The notes beneath the pieces were generated by a model that saw nothing but the letters and a program-made list of their open reading frames with translations, did no database searches and was not told the origin of the DNA. Shown here piece after piece: positions 36,301 through 44,283 of a stretch of 64,000 bases of DNA. The DNA is taken from positions 186,001 through 250,000 of the forward strand of contig NZ_WQLA01000002.1 in the NCBI RefSeq assembly GCF_009755275.1. Reading direction: 5' to 3'. Within the stretch, counting starts at the first letter, position 1. Every line of letters starts with the position of its first letter. A program made the translations under genes and the position numbers. This stretch comes from Mucilaginibacter aquatilis (lineage in GTDB: Bacteria; Bacteroidota; Bacteroidia; Sphingobacteriales; Sphingobacteriaceae).

Positions 36301-36673
36301 GACTTTGTTGCGCCTGCTTTTTAAGCTGCAAAGTATTAAGCAGTTTATCTTTTACATCAGTAAAATGTTCTCCAATAATTTCTGCTGCCTCATCATGAGT
36401 AAGTGTTTTTCCTAACCTGAAGTAAGCTAAAAGCGACGGTATAACCAGCAGTGCAATTAACGCAAGGTTAAGCAATATAAATGCATAATATAGTACGGTA
36501 CGCAATACCGTATTAAAATTGCCAAAATGCTCAAGTAAAACAATGGTTAGGTATGCACTGAAGAGTCCTGCGCCCAGAAAAATAAGTCCTCTTAATAAGT
36601 TGTTAAGATAATACCTTTCTATAAAAGCATTCACCTTACTTATTAATTGGTTATAACTATCGGGCGTTTGCAT
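33341..36673 (-). CDS. DUF4175 family large membrane/coiled-coil protein
   Basis: 1110 residues. Two or three membrane helices lie near the N-terminus (about 25-85) and one at about 150-175. A beta-rich extracytoplasmic region follows, to about 500 (FTGDIHDDHGFTALKFHFNVR, YYFEVTDNDAVTGPKTVRS). The rest is a very long Gln/Lys/Asn-rich coiled coil (about 500-1070) that is low in complexity. This is the Bacteroidota DUF4175 layout; the function is unknown. It starts the operon DUF4175 - anti-sigma kinase - ybeY. Confidence 0.85.
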   Translation of the reverse strand: MQTPDSYNQLISKVNAFIERYYLNNLLRGLIFLGAGLFSAYLTIVLLEHFGNFNTVLRTVLYYAFILLNLALIALLVIPSLLAYFRLGKTLTHDEAAEIIGEHFTDVKDKLLNTLQLKKQAQQSHQSYQLLEASINQKIAALTPVSFPSAINLGQNKHYLKWVALPLTLIIAISFIAPSILTESTKRLIEHDKHFEPAAPFKFVILNKSLKAVQGADFKLNLKLEGNNLPANVYIQTGNNTFKIDKESLSAFHYTFINLQQNTLFRILANGFSSQPYEIKVGLKPSLLSFDVQLQYPAYLHKTSARLNNAGDLTIPAGATVNWYLHAANSSALKFVIDEQGKQLQPYKEGEFKYNQRIIKATTYSLTPQGKDVNEGDKAQYRINVIADEMPSINVEQKQDSISSKAIYFTGDIHDDHGFTALKFHFNVRKPGNKLQNTVRAVKADLSANQSNFFYYWNLKDLNIEPGAEVSYYFEVTDNDAVTGPKTVRSSERTLQVPTQKELAGQLDANSKATKQKMQSAVKLAAQVERDAQKLNQLLLNKNSLTFEEKKQIEDLLRRKNELNQLVKDIQADNKRDRYNREENQKQSPELQEKQKQMEELLNHVLDEKTQDMLNKLQQMIQKDQKDGARTELSKMQNDNKSLKKELDRMLELYKQLEFEQKLNQNINELQKLAEQQQALSEKTKQPGANMQQLLKEQEELKKNFDGVQKSLNNLKKSNEELEQKNNFNPDEKKQEEINREMDNSRQQLQKNDKSKAASSQQQAAQQMQQMAQKMQQDQQEGEQEENMANAQQLRELLKVLVTSSFEQEKVMQAFKVMSGNDPMYVGMAQKQKNIKDNLKTAEDTLYALSRRIPQIQSTVNQEVTAINTNIDKALELLGDRRTPEANRSQQYAMTAMNNLALLLSEALDNLQNASSKGGKSGKQQSLQQLSQMQQQLNKNMQKMREQMQQQGNQGESAKGQSQQQRNSISEQMARMARQQQLIRQQLQELNRQQNKDGTGKLGNLDKISKEMEQTESDLVNKKITEESLIRQRQIQNRLLDAEKAEQEREQNKQRESRVGIDTPPGYIKALQEYELLKAKQTEQIQTVPPALNFYYKQKIKRYFDQLNAK

Positions 36674-36864
36674 ACTATTGCTACTAAAGTATGGAATATA
36701 AATTTAAACGAAAATTTTAAGAAAGTATTTGCTTTACATAGCGGGCATTAAAATTTTCAGGTTTTAAATTACAGGGATTTGAAAAATGCACTTAATGGTT
36801 AAACTTTTTAATTGTTTTGAGGGTTTATGAAACAAGCAACCCAATATTTTACAACCACTTTGTT

Positions 36865-36872
36865 TATTTTTG
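36865..36872 (+). promoter_or_regulatory. -7 promoter element of the histidine kinase gene
   Basis: TATTTTTG matches TAnnTTTG, 37 bases before the ATG at 36910. No good -33 element. Confidence 0.4.
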
Positions 36873-36909
36873 TAACGAAGGCATACACTCTACAGTTGCA
36901 TAAACGGAA

Positions 36910-38529
36910 ATGATCAATACTCTGCCATCGTTAAATAGTGAAATGTTACTCCATGTTTTGTCGTTATCAAAAGATGCAACGGCTATTTACAGCGGCAGCG
37001 AACTTGTAATTGCGTTTGCTAATAACGCAATGCTCGAGTTTTGGGGTAAAGACAGCAGTATTATAGGGCAATCATTAATTGATGCTGTACCAGAATTGCA
37101 GGGCCAGCCTTTTTTTGCTTACCTGCAAGGTGTATTTGAAACGGGGATAAGCAAAGTAGGCATCTCTCCTGCAGAAACTTTGCGTAATGGCATGTTGCAA
37201 ACAAGGTATTATGAGTATGAATACAAGGCTGTGAAAAATGCGGCCGGCGTTACTTATTGCATATTACACACAGCAGCTGATGTAACTAACAACGTGTTAG
37301 GACAAGAAGCAATAGAACGTTCGCGCGAGCAGGAGGAGGCGCTTAACCGTGAAACTAGTTTGAACGAGGAGCTGGCAGCAGCCAATGAGCAATTGGTATC
37401 AACTAACGATGAATTGCAAAAGGCACAGCAACAGCTTAACGAGTTAAATGCGGAGCTTGAAAGAAGAGTATCAGGCCGCACGCGTGAGCTACAGGAAAGC
37501 GAATCGAGATTCAGGGCTATGGCCGAAGGCTCGGGTATTATGATAGCAGTTGAAGATGATACCAGTCAAATTACATTCTTGAGCAAAGCTTGGGCTGATT
37601 TTACCGGCCAGAACCAAGCCACGCTTGCAGCCAACGGATGGACCGACTTTATACATCCTGATGATAAGCAAAAATACCGTGAACTTTACCTTGCAGCGTT
37701 TAATAAGTGTGAACCATTTACAGGCGAGCTGAGACTGCGCGGCGTTAATGACCATTATTACTGGATACTTTCTAAAGGCAACCCTCTGTTCAGGCCCGAT
37801 GGTTCATTTGCCGGTTATATAATTACTTGTGTTGATATTACCGAGCAAAAAGAGCTTGAGCAGCGTAAAGATGACTTTATAAGTATTGCTAGCCATGAGC
37901 TAAAAACTCCGCTTACCAGTTTAAAAGCTTCTTTGCAATTGATGGACAAAATTAAGCATAACCCAACCAACGCTATGATGCCTAAGCTTATTATGCAATC
38001 GCGTAAGAGTATACAGCGCGTAAGCACACTGGTTGATGATTTGCTGAACGTGCGCCGCCTGCAACAGGGCGAAATGCAACTGAATAAAACTTATTTTATA
38101 TTATCGCAGCTACTTAACGCCTGTGCAAATCCAATTGCTATCACCGGCTCCCACCGCATAAGCATTACCGGTGATTTGGAGTTGGAAATACTGGCGGATG
38201 AACATAGAATAGACCAGGTAGTGACCAATTTTATTAATAACGCCGCGAAATACGCACCCGATTGCGGACTGATTTCCATGCATATTGAACAGGTCGATGG
38301 AGTTGTAAAAGTTTCAGTATCTGACACAGGTCCGGGTATTCCTAAAAGTAAAATACAGCATTTGTTTGACAGGTATTACCGCGTTGATGCCTCCGGATTT
38401 CAGGTATCAGGCCTTGGTTTAGGATTATACATAAGTGCAGAAATTATTAAGCGCCACGGGGGCGAAATTGGTGCAGACAGCGAGCTTGGACAAGGAAGCA
38501 CCTTTTGGTTTACCTTACCTATTGATTAG
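36910..38529 (+). CDS. PAS-domain sensor histidine kinase
   Basis: 539 residues without membrane spans, so a cytoplasmic sensor. First PAS about 10-125, a coiled coil about 135-195, a second PAS about 195-315 (MIAVEDDTSQITFLSKAWADFTG). HisKA follows with the phosphorylated His in ASHELKTPLTSLKASL (about 328). The ATPase has N box NFINNAAKYAP, G1 SDTGPGIP and G2 GLGLGLYISAEIIKRHGG. No response regulator is adjacent, so it is an orphan kinase. The tRNA-Pro gene follows. Confidence 0.9.
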   Translation: MINTLPSLNSEMLLHVLSLSKDATAIYSGSELVIAFANNAMLEFWGKDSSIIGQSLIDAVPELQGQPFFAYLQGVFETGISKVGISPAETLRNGMLQTRYYEYEYKAVKNAAGVTYCILHTAADVTNNVLGQEAIERSREQEEALNRETSLNEELAAANEQLVSTNDELQKAQQQLNELNAELERRVSGRTRELQESESRFRAMAEGSGIMIAVEDDTSQITFLSKAWADFTGQNQATLAANGWTDFIHPDDKQKYRELYLAAFNKCEPFTGELRLRGVNDHYYWILSKGNPLFRPDGSFAGYIITCVDITEQKELEQRKDDFISIASHELKTPLTSLKASLQLMDKIKHNPTNAMMPKLIMQSRKSIQRVSTLVDDLLNVRRLQQGEMQLNKTYFILSQLLNACANPIAITGSHRISITGDLELEILADEHRIDQVVTNFINNAAKYAPDCGLISMHIEQVDGVVKVSVSDTGPGIPKSKIQHLFDRYYRVDASGFQVSGLGLGLYISAEIIKRHGGEIGADSELGQGSTFWFTLPID

Positions 38530-38583
38530 CGACAGCTTTGGAATAAAACAGAATACTGGATTTTATATTTTTTATCAAAAATA

Positions 38584-38591
38584 TATATTTG
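38584..38591 (+). promoter_or_regulatory. -7 promoter element of tRNA-Pro
   Basis: TATATTTG, exact TAnnTTTG, 41 bases before the tRNA 5' end. Confidence 0.5.
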
Positions 38592-38632
38592 CACCCCTGA
38601 TAAATATTCAGAATAGTTTAGCTAAAAGCTTT

Positions 38633-38706
38633 CGGGATGTAGCGTAGCCCGGTATCGCGCCAGCATGGGGTGCTGGAGGTCGTAGGTTCAAATCCTGCCA
38701 TCCCGA
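38633..38706 (+). tRNA. tRNA-Pro (anticodon GGG)
   Basis: A 74-nt cloverleaf. The acceptor stem CGGGATG pairs with CATCCCG, the anticodon arm is CCAGC-ATGGGGT-GCTGG giving anticodon GGG, and the T arm is GTAGG-TTCAAAT-CCTGC. The CCA end is not encoded. A terminator follows. A degenerate copy of the 3' end and terminator recurs at about 61.3 kb. Confidence 0.95.
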
Positions 38707-38713
38707 CTAAAAG

Positions 38714-38757
38714 AGCGTATTTAAAAAGTTTTACGACTGATTGAATATGCTTTTTTT
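38714..38757 (+). terminator. Terminator after tRNA-Pro
   Basis: AGCGTATT (38714-38721) pairs with AATATGCT (38744-38751) followed by T7. Bases 38728-38755 recur at 61352-61379 with one mismatch. Confidence 0.7.
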
Positions 38758-39020
38758 GTTTTCAGTTTCCAAAGTTAACCTCTTTGTTGACCTTCTATTA
38801 TCATAACTTAATCAGTTATGACTACAATAAATATTGAATGCGTGATCAACGAGGCAAATGACACTACTATCAGTGTCAAATGCGTAACCTGCAACGAGTG
38901 ATTAACCAAGCGATTAATGACAAATTACTCAATCAAGATCAATATCCCTTTAGACAAAAGAAATGTAGTGTCACAAAAGGTTAGTGAGGTTACTTCTAGG
39001 TCAACTATTCTAACATTTAA

Positions 39021-39236
39021 TACCGGCAAATAAGCAATGATGATGTAAATGATGGGTTGGAATGGCTTATTACGCACGGCCGCATTGATATGCTGGCTAT
39101 GGTGCATCACCGGCCCAGCATCCTTGAACATTGGGTAAACGGCAGCCATACCAAAACGAAGGCCAAGCGTACTCATAAAACCATATTGGTTTTTCCGGTA
39201 TCTAAAATAACCCGGTATTTTAAAGAGGGTCATTAG
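39021..39236 (+). pseudogene. 3' remnant of a universal stress protein gene
   Basis: An open frame of 72 codons without a start, bounded upstream by a stop, reads NDGLEWLITHGRIDMLAMVH and later THKTILVFPVSK. This matches the final part of tandem UspA-type proteins of Bacteroidota (DxLAMV ... TxxILVF). Upstream to 38707 no intact N-terminal half is seen, only short broken frames (one from 38919) and a TGACACT-N6-AGTGTCA dyad near 38860. Such genes are often oxygen-limitation induced, fitting the following cco operon. Confidence 0.6.
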
Positions 39237-39240
39237 GAAG

Positions 39241-39252
39241 TGATTTTAATCA
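39241..39252. promoter_or_regulatory. Fnr-type operator upstream of ccoI
   Basis: TGAT-TTTA-ATCA inside AAGTGATT-TT-AATCACTT (39238-39255). It resembles the Fnr consensus TTGAT-N4-ATCAA. Its centre is 58.5 bases before the end of a -7-like CAATTTTG (39298-39305). Confidence 0.7.
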
Positions 39253-39281
39253 CTTCTTAACCTAATAGCAGTCATTCTGTA

Positions 39282-39321
39282 ATCAATAGTTATAACCCAA
39301 TTTTGGGGTATAGCTATTGAT
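39282..39321. promoter_or_regulatory. Dyad immediately before ccoI
   Basis: ATCAATAG (39282-39289) and CTATTGAT (39314-39321) are perfect inverted arms with further pairing of TATAACC and GGTATA inside. It ends one base before the ccoI ATG. It could be an RNA hairpin over the start or a second operator. Confidence 0.4.
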
Positions 39322-39322
39322 C

Positions 39323-41710
39323 ATGATTATAGATGCGCTTACCCAAAGCACCTGCTACCATTGCGGCGAAGATCTTGCCGGCAGTAATTATGTGCTGGAT
39401 GAAAAAAAATTTTGCTGCGCGGGCTGTAAGGGCGTTTACCAGGTACTTTCTGAGAGTGGTTTATGCAATTACTACAATTACAACAACCATCCGGGCGCCA
39501 ACCGGGCAGTTATTGACAAACGGTTTGAGTACCTGGACGAGCCTACGATTATTAATGACTTAATTGATTATACGGATGATAAGCTGACGGTAGTAACACT
39601 GTACATTCCTTATATTCACTGCAGCTCGTGTATTTGGCTGCTAGAGAATTTAAACCGAATTAATCCGGCTATCTCATATTCCCGTACCGATTTTCTGAAA
39701 AAGCAGCTTAACGTACGGTTCAATCATCAGGAAGTTAGCTTGCGGCAGGTGGTGGAATTACTGTATGATATAGGTTATGAGCCCTTAATAAACCTGCAGG
39801 ATATTGTTAAAAAACAAACAACTGGCCAGAAAAGCAATTTGGTGAAAAGGATTGCAGTTGCCGGCTTTTGCTTTGGCAATGTAATGCTGTTGAGCTTTCC
39901 GGAGTATTTGGGCTTATCGGGTTATGAAGAAACCTTCAGGCAGTTTTTCGGGTGGCTTAATATACTGTTTTCATTGCCCGTAGTATTTTACAGCGGTACA
40001 GAATATTTTGCCTCGGCGTGGAATAATCTGCGCAACAAAGTGCTCAATATTGATTTCCCGCTGGCGCTGGGTATAGCCGTATTGTTTATACGTACGCTTG
40101 CCGAAATACTGACTCATAGTGGCCCGGGCTTTGCCGATACGTTGTGTGGCTTGGTTTTCTTTTTGCTGGTAGGCAAGTTTGTACAGCAAAAAACATATTA
40201 CCATATTTCGTTTGAACGCGATTACCGTTCGTTTTTCCCGGTGGCGGTACAGGTGATAGAAGAGGAAAAGGAGAAACCGGTACCCCTTTCAGAACTGAAG
40301 GTTGGCCAGCGTATGCGCGTGCGGCATAACGAAATTATACCGGCTGATGCTATATTGCTGCAAGGCGAGGCGTTGATTGATTTTAGCTTTGTAACGGGCG
40401 AGTCAGTTCCGGTTCACAAAACACTGGGAGAAGTGGTGTTTGCTGGGGGGCGCCAAACTGGCGAAGCGCTGGAGCTGGAAGTAATCAAACCGGTGTCACA
40501 AAGCTACCTTACCCAGCTCTGGAACAACGAGGCCTTTACCCGCAACGAGCAAAACCGTATGCAAACCTTTAACGAGCGGGTAAGTAAATACTTTAGTATT
40601 GTTTTGCTGCTAATCGCATTTGGTTCATTACTTTTTTGGTTACCAACTAATTTCACAAAAGGAATTTCAGCCTTTACAGCTGTACTTATAGTAGCTTGCC
40701 CTTGTGCTCTGGCCCTTAGTACACCATTTACTATGTCTGCTGTACTGAGCATCTTCGATCGTAATTTATTTTACCTGAAGAACACCGCGGTAGTTGAGCA
40801 GTTAGCCCGGATTGATACTGTAGTGCTTGACAAAACGGGTACAATTACCACCGGAGAAAATGCTGTTGCTGAGCAGCAGGCCAAATTTACAGATACTGAA
40901 AAGCAAATGGTTTACAGCCTGTGCAGCAACTCGGGTCATCCGCTTAGCCGGCAAATATGCAGGTTAATGGGCTCTTATAACCGGCTGTCCCTTTCATCAT
41001 ATCAGGAAGTACCCGGAAAAGGTTTGTCGGCTTGTGTTAATGGTCATGAAGTAAAAGTAGGCAGTGCATCCTTTATGCAACTCAAACACCTTACAACAGG
41101 CAAGTATACCGAAGTGCATGTTGTGATTGATGATGTCTACTGCGGGTCATTCCGCTTTAAACAAAGCCTTAGGGCTGGGTTAAGTGATATATTCAAATTA
41201 AGACCCAAATACCAGTTTTACCTTTTATCAGGAGACCAGGATCACGAGCGAGAGGAAATGGCTGCATATTTCGGTCCGTTGGGATTTATGCATTTTAGCA
41301 AATCTCCTCAGCAAAAACTTGATCACATAAAATCATGGCAGCTTACAGGCCGTAAAGTAATGATGATAGGCGATGGGTTAAATGATTCGGGCGCTTTGAA
41401 ACAAAGTGACCTGGGTGTTGCCATAACCGACAATGTTAACAACTTTTCGCCCGGAAGTGACGCCATTTTGGACGGGCGGTCACTAAGCAAACTACCAGCA
41501 TTTTTTGGCTTTGCCAAAGATGGGGTTAAGATTATCCATATTTCGTTTGGTATATCACTTACCTATAACTTGTTAGGATTAAGCTATGCGGTGACCGGCA
41601 GCCTTTCACCTTTAATTGCCGCCATACTCATGCCGCTAAGTACAGCCACTATCATATCATTCACCAGTATTGCTACCAGGGTAGCAGCAAAAAAGCGTCA
41701 ACTGCTATGA
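39323..41710 (+). CDS. ccoI: cbb3 oxidase-associated copper P1B-type ATPase
   Basis: 795 residues. An N-terminal zinc-ribbon-like CYHCGEDL...CCAGCKGVY region is followed by an HMA domain with CSSCIWLL, membrane helices, the TGES-type loop (VTGESVPVHK), the ion-site CPC in VACPCALALSTP (about 458), the phosphorylated Asp in DKTGTIT (about 503) and GDGLNDSGAL. This is the CcoI/FixI copper pump that supplies the cbb3 oxidase. I use the ATG at 39323 rather than a TTG two codons earlier. It overlaps ccoS by four bases. Confidence 0.93.
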   Translation: MIIDALTQSTCYHCGEDLAGSNYVLDEKKFCCAGCKGVYQVLSESGLCNYYNYNNHPGANRAVIDKRFEYLDEPTIINDLIDYTDDKLTVVTLYIPYIHCSSCIWLLENLNRINPAISYSRTDFLKKQLNVRFNHQEVSLRQVVELLYDIGYEPLINLQDIVKKQTTGQKSNLVKRIAVAGFCFGNVMLLSFPEYLGLSGYEETFRQFFGWLNILFSLPVVFYSGTEYFASAWNNLRNKVLNIDFPLALGIAVLFIRTLAEILTHSGPGFADTLCGLVFFLLVGKFVQQKTYYHISFERDYRSFFPVAVQVIEEEKEKPVPLSELKVGQRMRVRHNEIIPADAILLQGEALIDFSFVTGESVPVHKTLGEVVFAGGRQTGEALELEVIKPVSQSYLTQLWNNEAFTRNEQNRMQTFNERVSKYFSIVLLLIAFGSLLFWLPTNFTKGISAFTAVLIVACPCALALSTPFTMSAVLSIFDRNLFYLKNTAVVEQLARIDTVVLDKTGTITTGENAVAEQQAKFTDTEKQMVYSLCSNSGHPLSRQICRLMGSYNRLSLSSYQEVPGKGLSACVNGHEVKVGSASFMQLKHLTTGKYTEVHVVIDDVYCGSFRFKQSLRAGLSDIFKLRPKYQFYLLSGDQDHEREEMAAYFGPLGFMHFSKSPQQKLDHIKSWQLTGRKVMMIGDGLNDSGALKQSDLGVAITDNVNNFSPGSDAILDGRSLSKLPAFFGFAKDGVKIIHISFGISLTYNLLGLSYAVTGSLSPLIAAILMPLSTATIISFTSIATRVAAKKRQLL

Positions 41711-41865
41711 GCATCATTTACTTTCTTATAGGCTGCAGCATTTTGCTGGCCCTGGTTTTTTTGGGTGCATTTTTTTGGGCGCAACGGCATGGCCAGCACG
41801 ATGACCTGTATACACCTTCCGTTCGAATCCTGCTGGATGATGAGCCTCGCGAAGAAGAAAAGTGA
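41707..41865 (+). CDS. ccoS: cbb3 oxidase maturation protein CcoS
   Basis: 52 residues: one N-terminal membrane helix (IIYFLIGCSILLALVFLGAFFW within residues 2-23, here named by ends) then RHGQHDDLYTPSVRILLDDE, the CcoS/FixS pattern. CcoS is needed for cofactor insertion in cbb3 oxidase. Its ATG overlaps the ccoI stop (ATGA). Its own stop TGA is the first part of the Fnr-type operator of the next unit. Confidence 0.9.
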   Translation: MSIIYFLIGCSILLALVFLGAFFWAQRHGQHDDLYTPSVRILLDDEPREEEK

Positions 41866-41874
41866 TGTACATCA
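41863..41874. promoter_or_regulatory. Fnr-type operator upstream of ccoNO
   Basis: TGAT-GTAC-ATCA, a perfect palindrome overlapping the ccoS stop codon. Its centre is 58.5 bases before the end of TAACTTTA (41920-41927), a near match to the -7 element. A second palindrome, CTGACA-N6-TGTCAG, lies at 41888-41905. Confidence 0.75.
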
Positions 41875-41959
41875 GTTTTTGAGCCAACTGACATCATTCT
41901 GTCAGCCGGCAGGCCAATCTAACTTTACCGCATCAAATAAGACCAACTTAATTTAATCT

Positions 41960-44089
41960 ATGCAACCCGAAAAATTTTACTACGATAACAAGATTGTGCG
42001 CAACTTCGGGATAGCCACCATTGTCTGGGGAATTATAGGCATGACGGTGGGGCTATTGGTTGCCATACAATTGTTTAGCCCAGCGGCCAACCTGGGTAAT
42101 CAGTATACCACATTTGGCCGCATACGCCCACTACATACCAATGCGGTAATTTTTGCCTTTGTGGGTAATGCCATATTCATGGGCGTTTATTATTCGCTGC
42201 AGCGGCTGCTTAAGGCCCGCATGTTTAGTGATGTGTTAAGCAAGATACACTTTTGGGGCTGGCAGCTCATCATCCTTTCAGCAGTGTTAACCCTACCGCT
42301 TGGTTTTACTACCTCACACGAGTACGCCGAGTTAGAGTGGCCTATTGATATTGCCATTACACTGATATGGGTGGTGTTTGGCGTTAACATGTTCGGCACT
42401 ATATTTAAGCGTCGCGAACGCCATTTATATGTGGCTATATGGTTTTATATAGCCACGTTTGTAACCATTGCAGTTCTGCACATTGTTAATTCTTTTGAGC
42501 TGCCTATATCCGGTTTAAAAAGTTACTACCTGTTTGCCGGTGTGCAGGATGCATTGGTACAATGGTGGTACGGGCACAATGCGGTTGCGTTCTTTTTAAC
42601 TACACCATACCTGGGTATGATGTACTACTTTTTACCCAAAATGGCTAACAGGCCGGTTTACTCTTACAAGCTGAGTATCCTGCACTTTTGGGCGCTCATA
42701 TTTATCTACATATGGGCAGGTCCTCACCACTTGCTTTATACCACATTGCCCGGTTGGGCACAATCATTAGGCGTGGCATTCTCTATTATGCTTATTGCAC
42801 CAAGCTGGGGCGGTATGATCAACGGCTTACTTACTTTACGGGGGGCGTGGGATAAAGTGCGAGATGACGTGGTGTTGAAGTTTATGGTAGTAGGTTTAAC
42901 CGCTTACGGTATGGCCACTTTTGAAGGCCCGCTGTTGTCATTGAAGCAGGTTAATGCGGTAGGCCACTTCACTGATTGGATTGTGGCACACGTGCATGTT
43001 GGCGCTTTAGGTTGGAATGGCTTTTTAACTTTTGCCATACTGTACTGGCTGATTCCGCGCATTTACAAAACCAACCTGTTTTCTAAAAAGATGGCTGCCT
43101 TCCATTTTTGGATTGGTACCCTGGGCATTCTGTTTTATGCTATACCGATGTATGGGGCCGGTTTTACACAAGGGCTGATGCTTAAAGAGTTTACGCCTGA
43201 AGGCATGCTTAAGTATCCTAACTTTTTGGAGACCACCATGCGCATTATTCCAATGCATGTGATGCGCTCAATAGGTGGATCATTCTATCTGTTAGGCGTA
43301 ATTGTAATGGCTTACAATTTAGCGCGTACCATGTTGCAAGGTAGCCTGGTAAGTAATGAGGCAGCCGAAGCCATGCCACTGGAGCCCGTTTACGTAAAAC
43401 AAAACGGCGATATATGGCACAAGGTTATTGAGCGTAAACCTATTCGTTTAATGGTGCTCTCTTTAATCGTGATTCTCATCGGTACGTTTATCGAGTTAAT
43501 GCCAACCATGACAATCTCGTCTAACATACCCACAATAGCTAGCGTAAAACCCTATACACCGCTGGAGTTGCAGGGGCGTGATTTATACATACGCGAAGGC
43601 TGCTCTAACTGTCACTCTCAAACGGTAAGGCCATTTCGGTCAGAAACAGAGCGCTATGGCGATTACAGCAAAGCTGGCGAATTTGTATATGATCACCCGT
43701 TCTTGTGGGGATCAAAACGTACCGGTCCCGATTTGCACCGCGAAGGTGGAAAATATGGAAATGCCTGGCACTATAACCACATGATGGACCCACGCCTGAT
43801 GTCGCCTGGTAGTATTATGCCTAATTATGATTGGTTGCTTAACCAGGACCTGGATACAACCACAACAGCTGCTAAAATTACAGCTATGCGAAGATTGGGG
43901 GTACCGTATGCACCGGGTTATGCACTTAAAGCAAACCAGGACTTGAACAAACAGGCTCAGGAGATTGCCGATAACCTGGCTAAAGACCACATCAAAGTAA
44001 AACCGAATAAAGAAATCGTGGCCATTATTGCTTACCTGCAACGCTTAGGAACCGATATCAAAGTAAACAAAACCGCTAATAACCAATAA
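41960..44089 (+). CDS. ccoN: cbb3-type cytochrome c oxidase, fused subunits I and II (CcoN-CcoO)
   Basis: 709 residues. The N-terminal ~480 residues are the multi-helix haem-copper catalytic subunit CcoN (RIRPLHTNAVIFAFVGNAIF, WWYGHNAVAFFLTTPYLGMMYY, HVHVGALGWNGFL). The C-terminal part is CcoO, a mono-haem cytochrome c domain with CSNCH (about residue 546) and the stretch SQTVRPFRSETERYGDYSKA. The fusion is usual in Bacteroidota. It is a high-affinity terminal oxidase in the inner membrane. It starts the NO-Q-P-G-H unit. Confidence 0.95.
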   Translation: MQPEKFYYDNKIVRNFGIATIVWGIIGMTVGLLVAIQLFSPAANLGNQYTTFGRIRPLHTNAVIFAFVGNAIFMGVYYSLQRLLKARMFSDVLSKIHFWGWQLIILSAVLTLPLGFTTSHEYAELEWPIDIAITLIWVVFGVNMFGTIFKRRERHLYVAIWFYIATFVTIAVLHIVNSFELPISGLKSYYLFAGVQDALVQWWYGHNAVAFFLTTPYLGMMYYFLPKMANRPVYSYKLSILHFWALIFIYIWAGPHHLLYTTLPGWAQSLGVAFSIMLIAPSWGGMINGLLTLRGAWDKVRDDVVLKFMVVGLTAYGMATFEGPLLSLKQVNAVGHFTDWIVAHVHVGALGWNGFLTFAILYWLIPRIYKTNLFSKKMAAFHFWIGTLGILFYAIPMYGAGFTQGLMLKEFTPEGMLKYPNFLETTMRIIPMHVMRSIGGSFYLLGVIVMAYNLARTMLQGSLVSNEAAEAMPLEPVYVKQNGDIWHKVIERKPIRLMVLSLIVILIGTFIELMPTMTISSNIPTIASVKPYTPLELQGRDLYIREGCSNCHSQTVRPFRSETERYGDYSKAGEFVYDHPFLWGSKRTGPDLHREGGKYGNAWHYNHMMDPRLMSPGSIMPNYDWLLNQDLDTTTTAAKITAMRRLGVPYAPGYALKANQDLNKQAQEIADNLAKDHIKVKPNKEIVAIIAYLQRLGTDIKVNKTANNQ

Positions 44090-44091
44090 TT

Positions 44092-44283
44092 ATGTTCAAG
44101 CAGTTTACCGAAAACGTGTCGGGTAATCAGATTTACCTGCTCGTATCATTAGCCATTTTCCTGGTGTTCTTTATAGTAGTAAGTATTATGCTTATAAAGA
44201 GCCGTAGAGAGCATAACGACTACATGAGCGATATGCCACTGCGTGACAGTTTTGTTGAACCCGACAGCTTTTTATCACGATGA
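44092..44283 (+). CDS. ccoQ: CcoQ-like small membrane subunit
   Basis: 63 residues with one membrane helix (about 15-36) and a charged tail. The position between ccoNO and ccoP (2 bases after the first, 4-base overlap with the second) and the size fit CcoQ/FixQ, which stabilises the oxidase. Sequence alone would not prove it. Confidence 0.75.
   Translation: MFKQFTENVSGNQIYLLVSLAIFLVFFIVVSIMLIKSRREHNDYMSDMPLRDSFVEPDSFLSR

Noticed and set aside
38925..39233. Minus-strand open frame of 102 codons
   Set aside because: It is antisense to the universal stress protein remnant, whose plus-strand frame has real family similarity.
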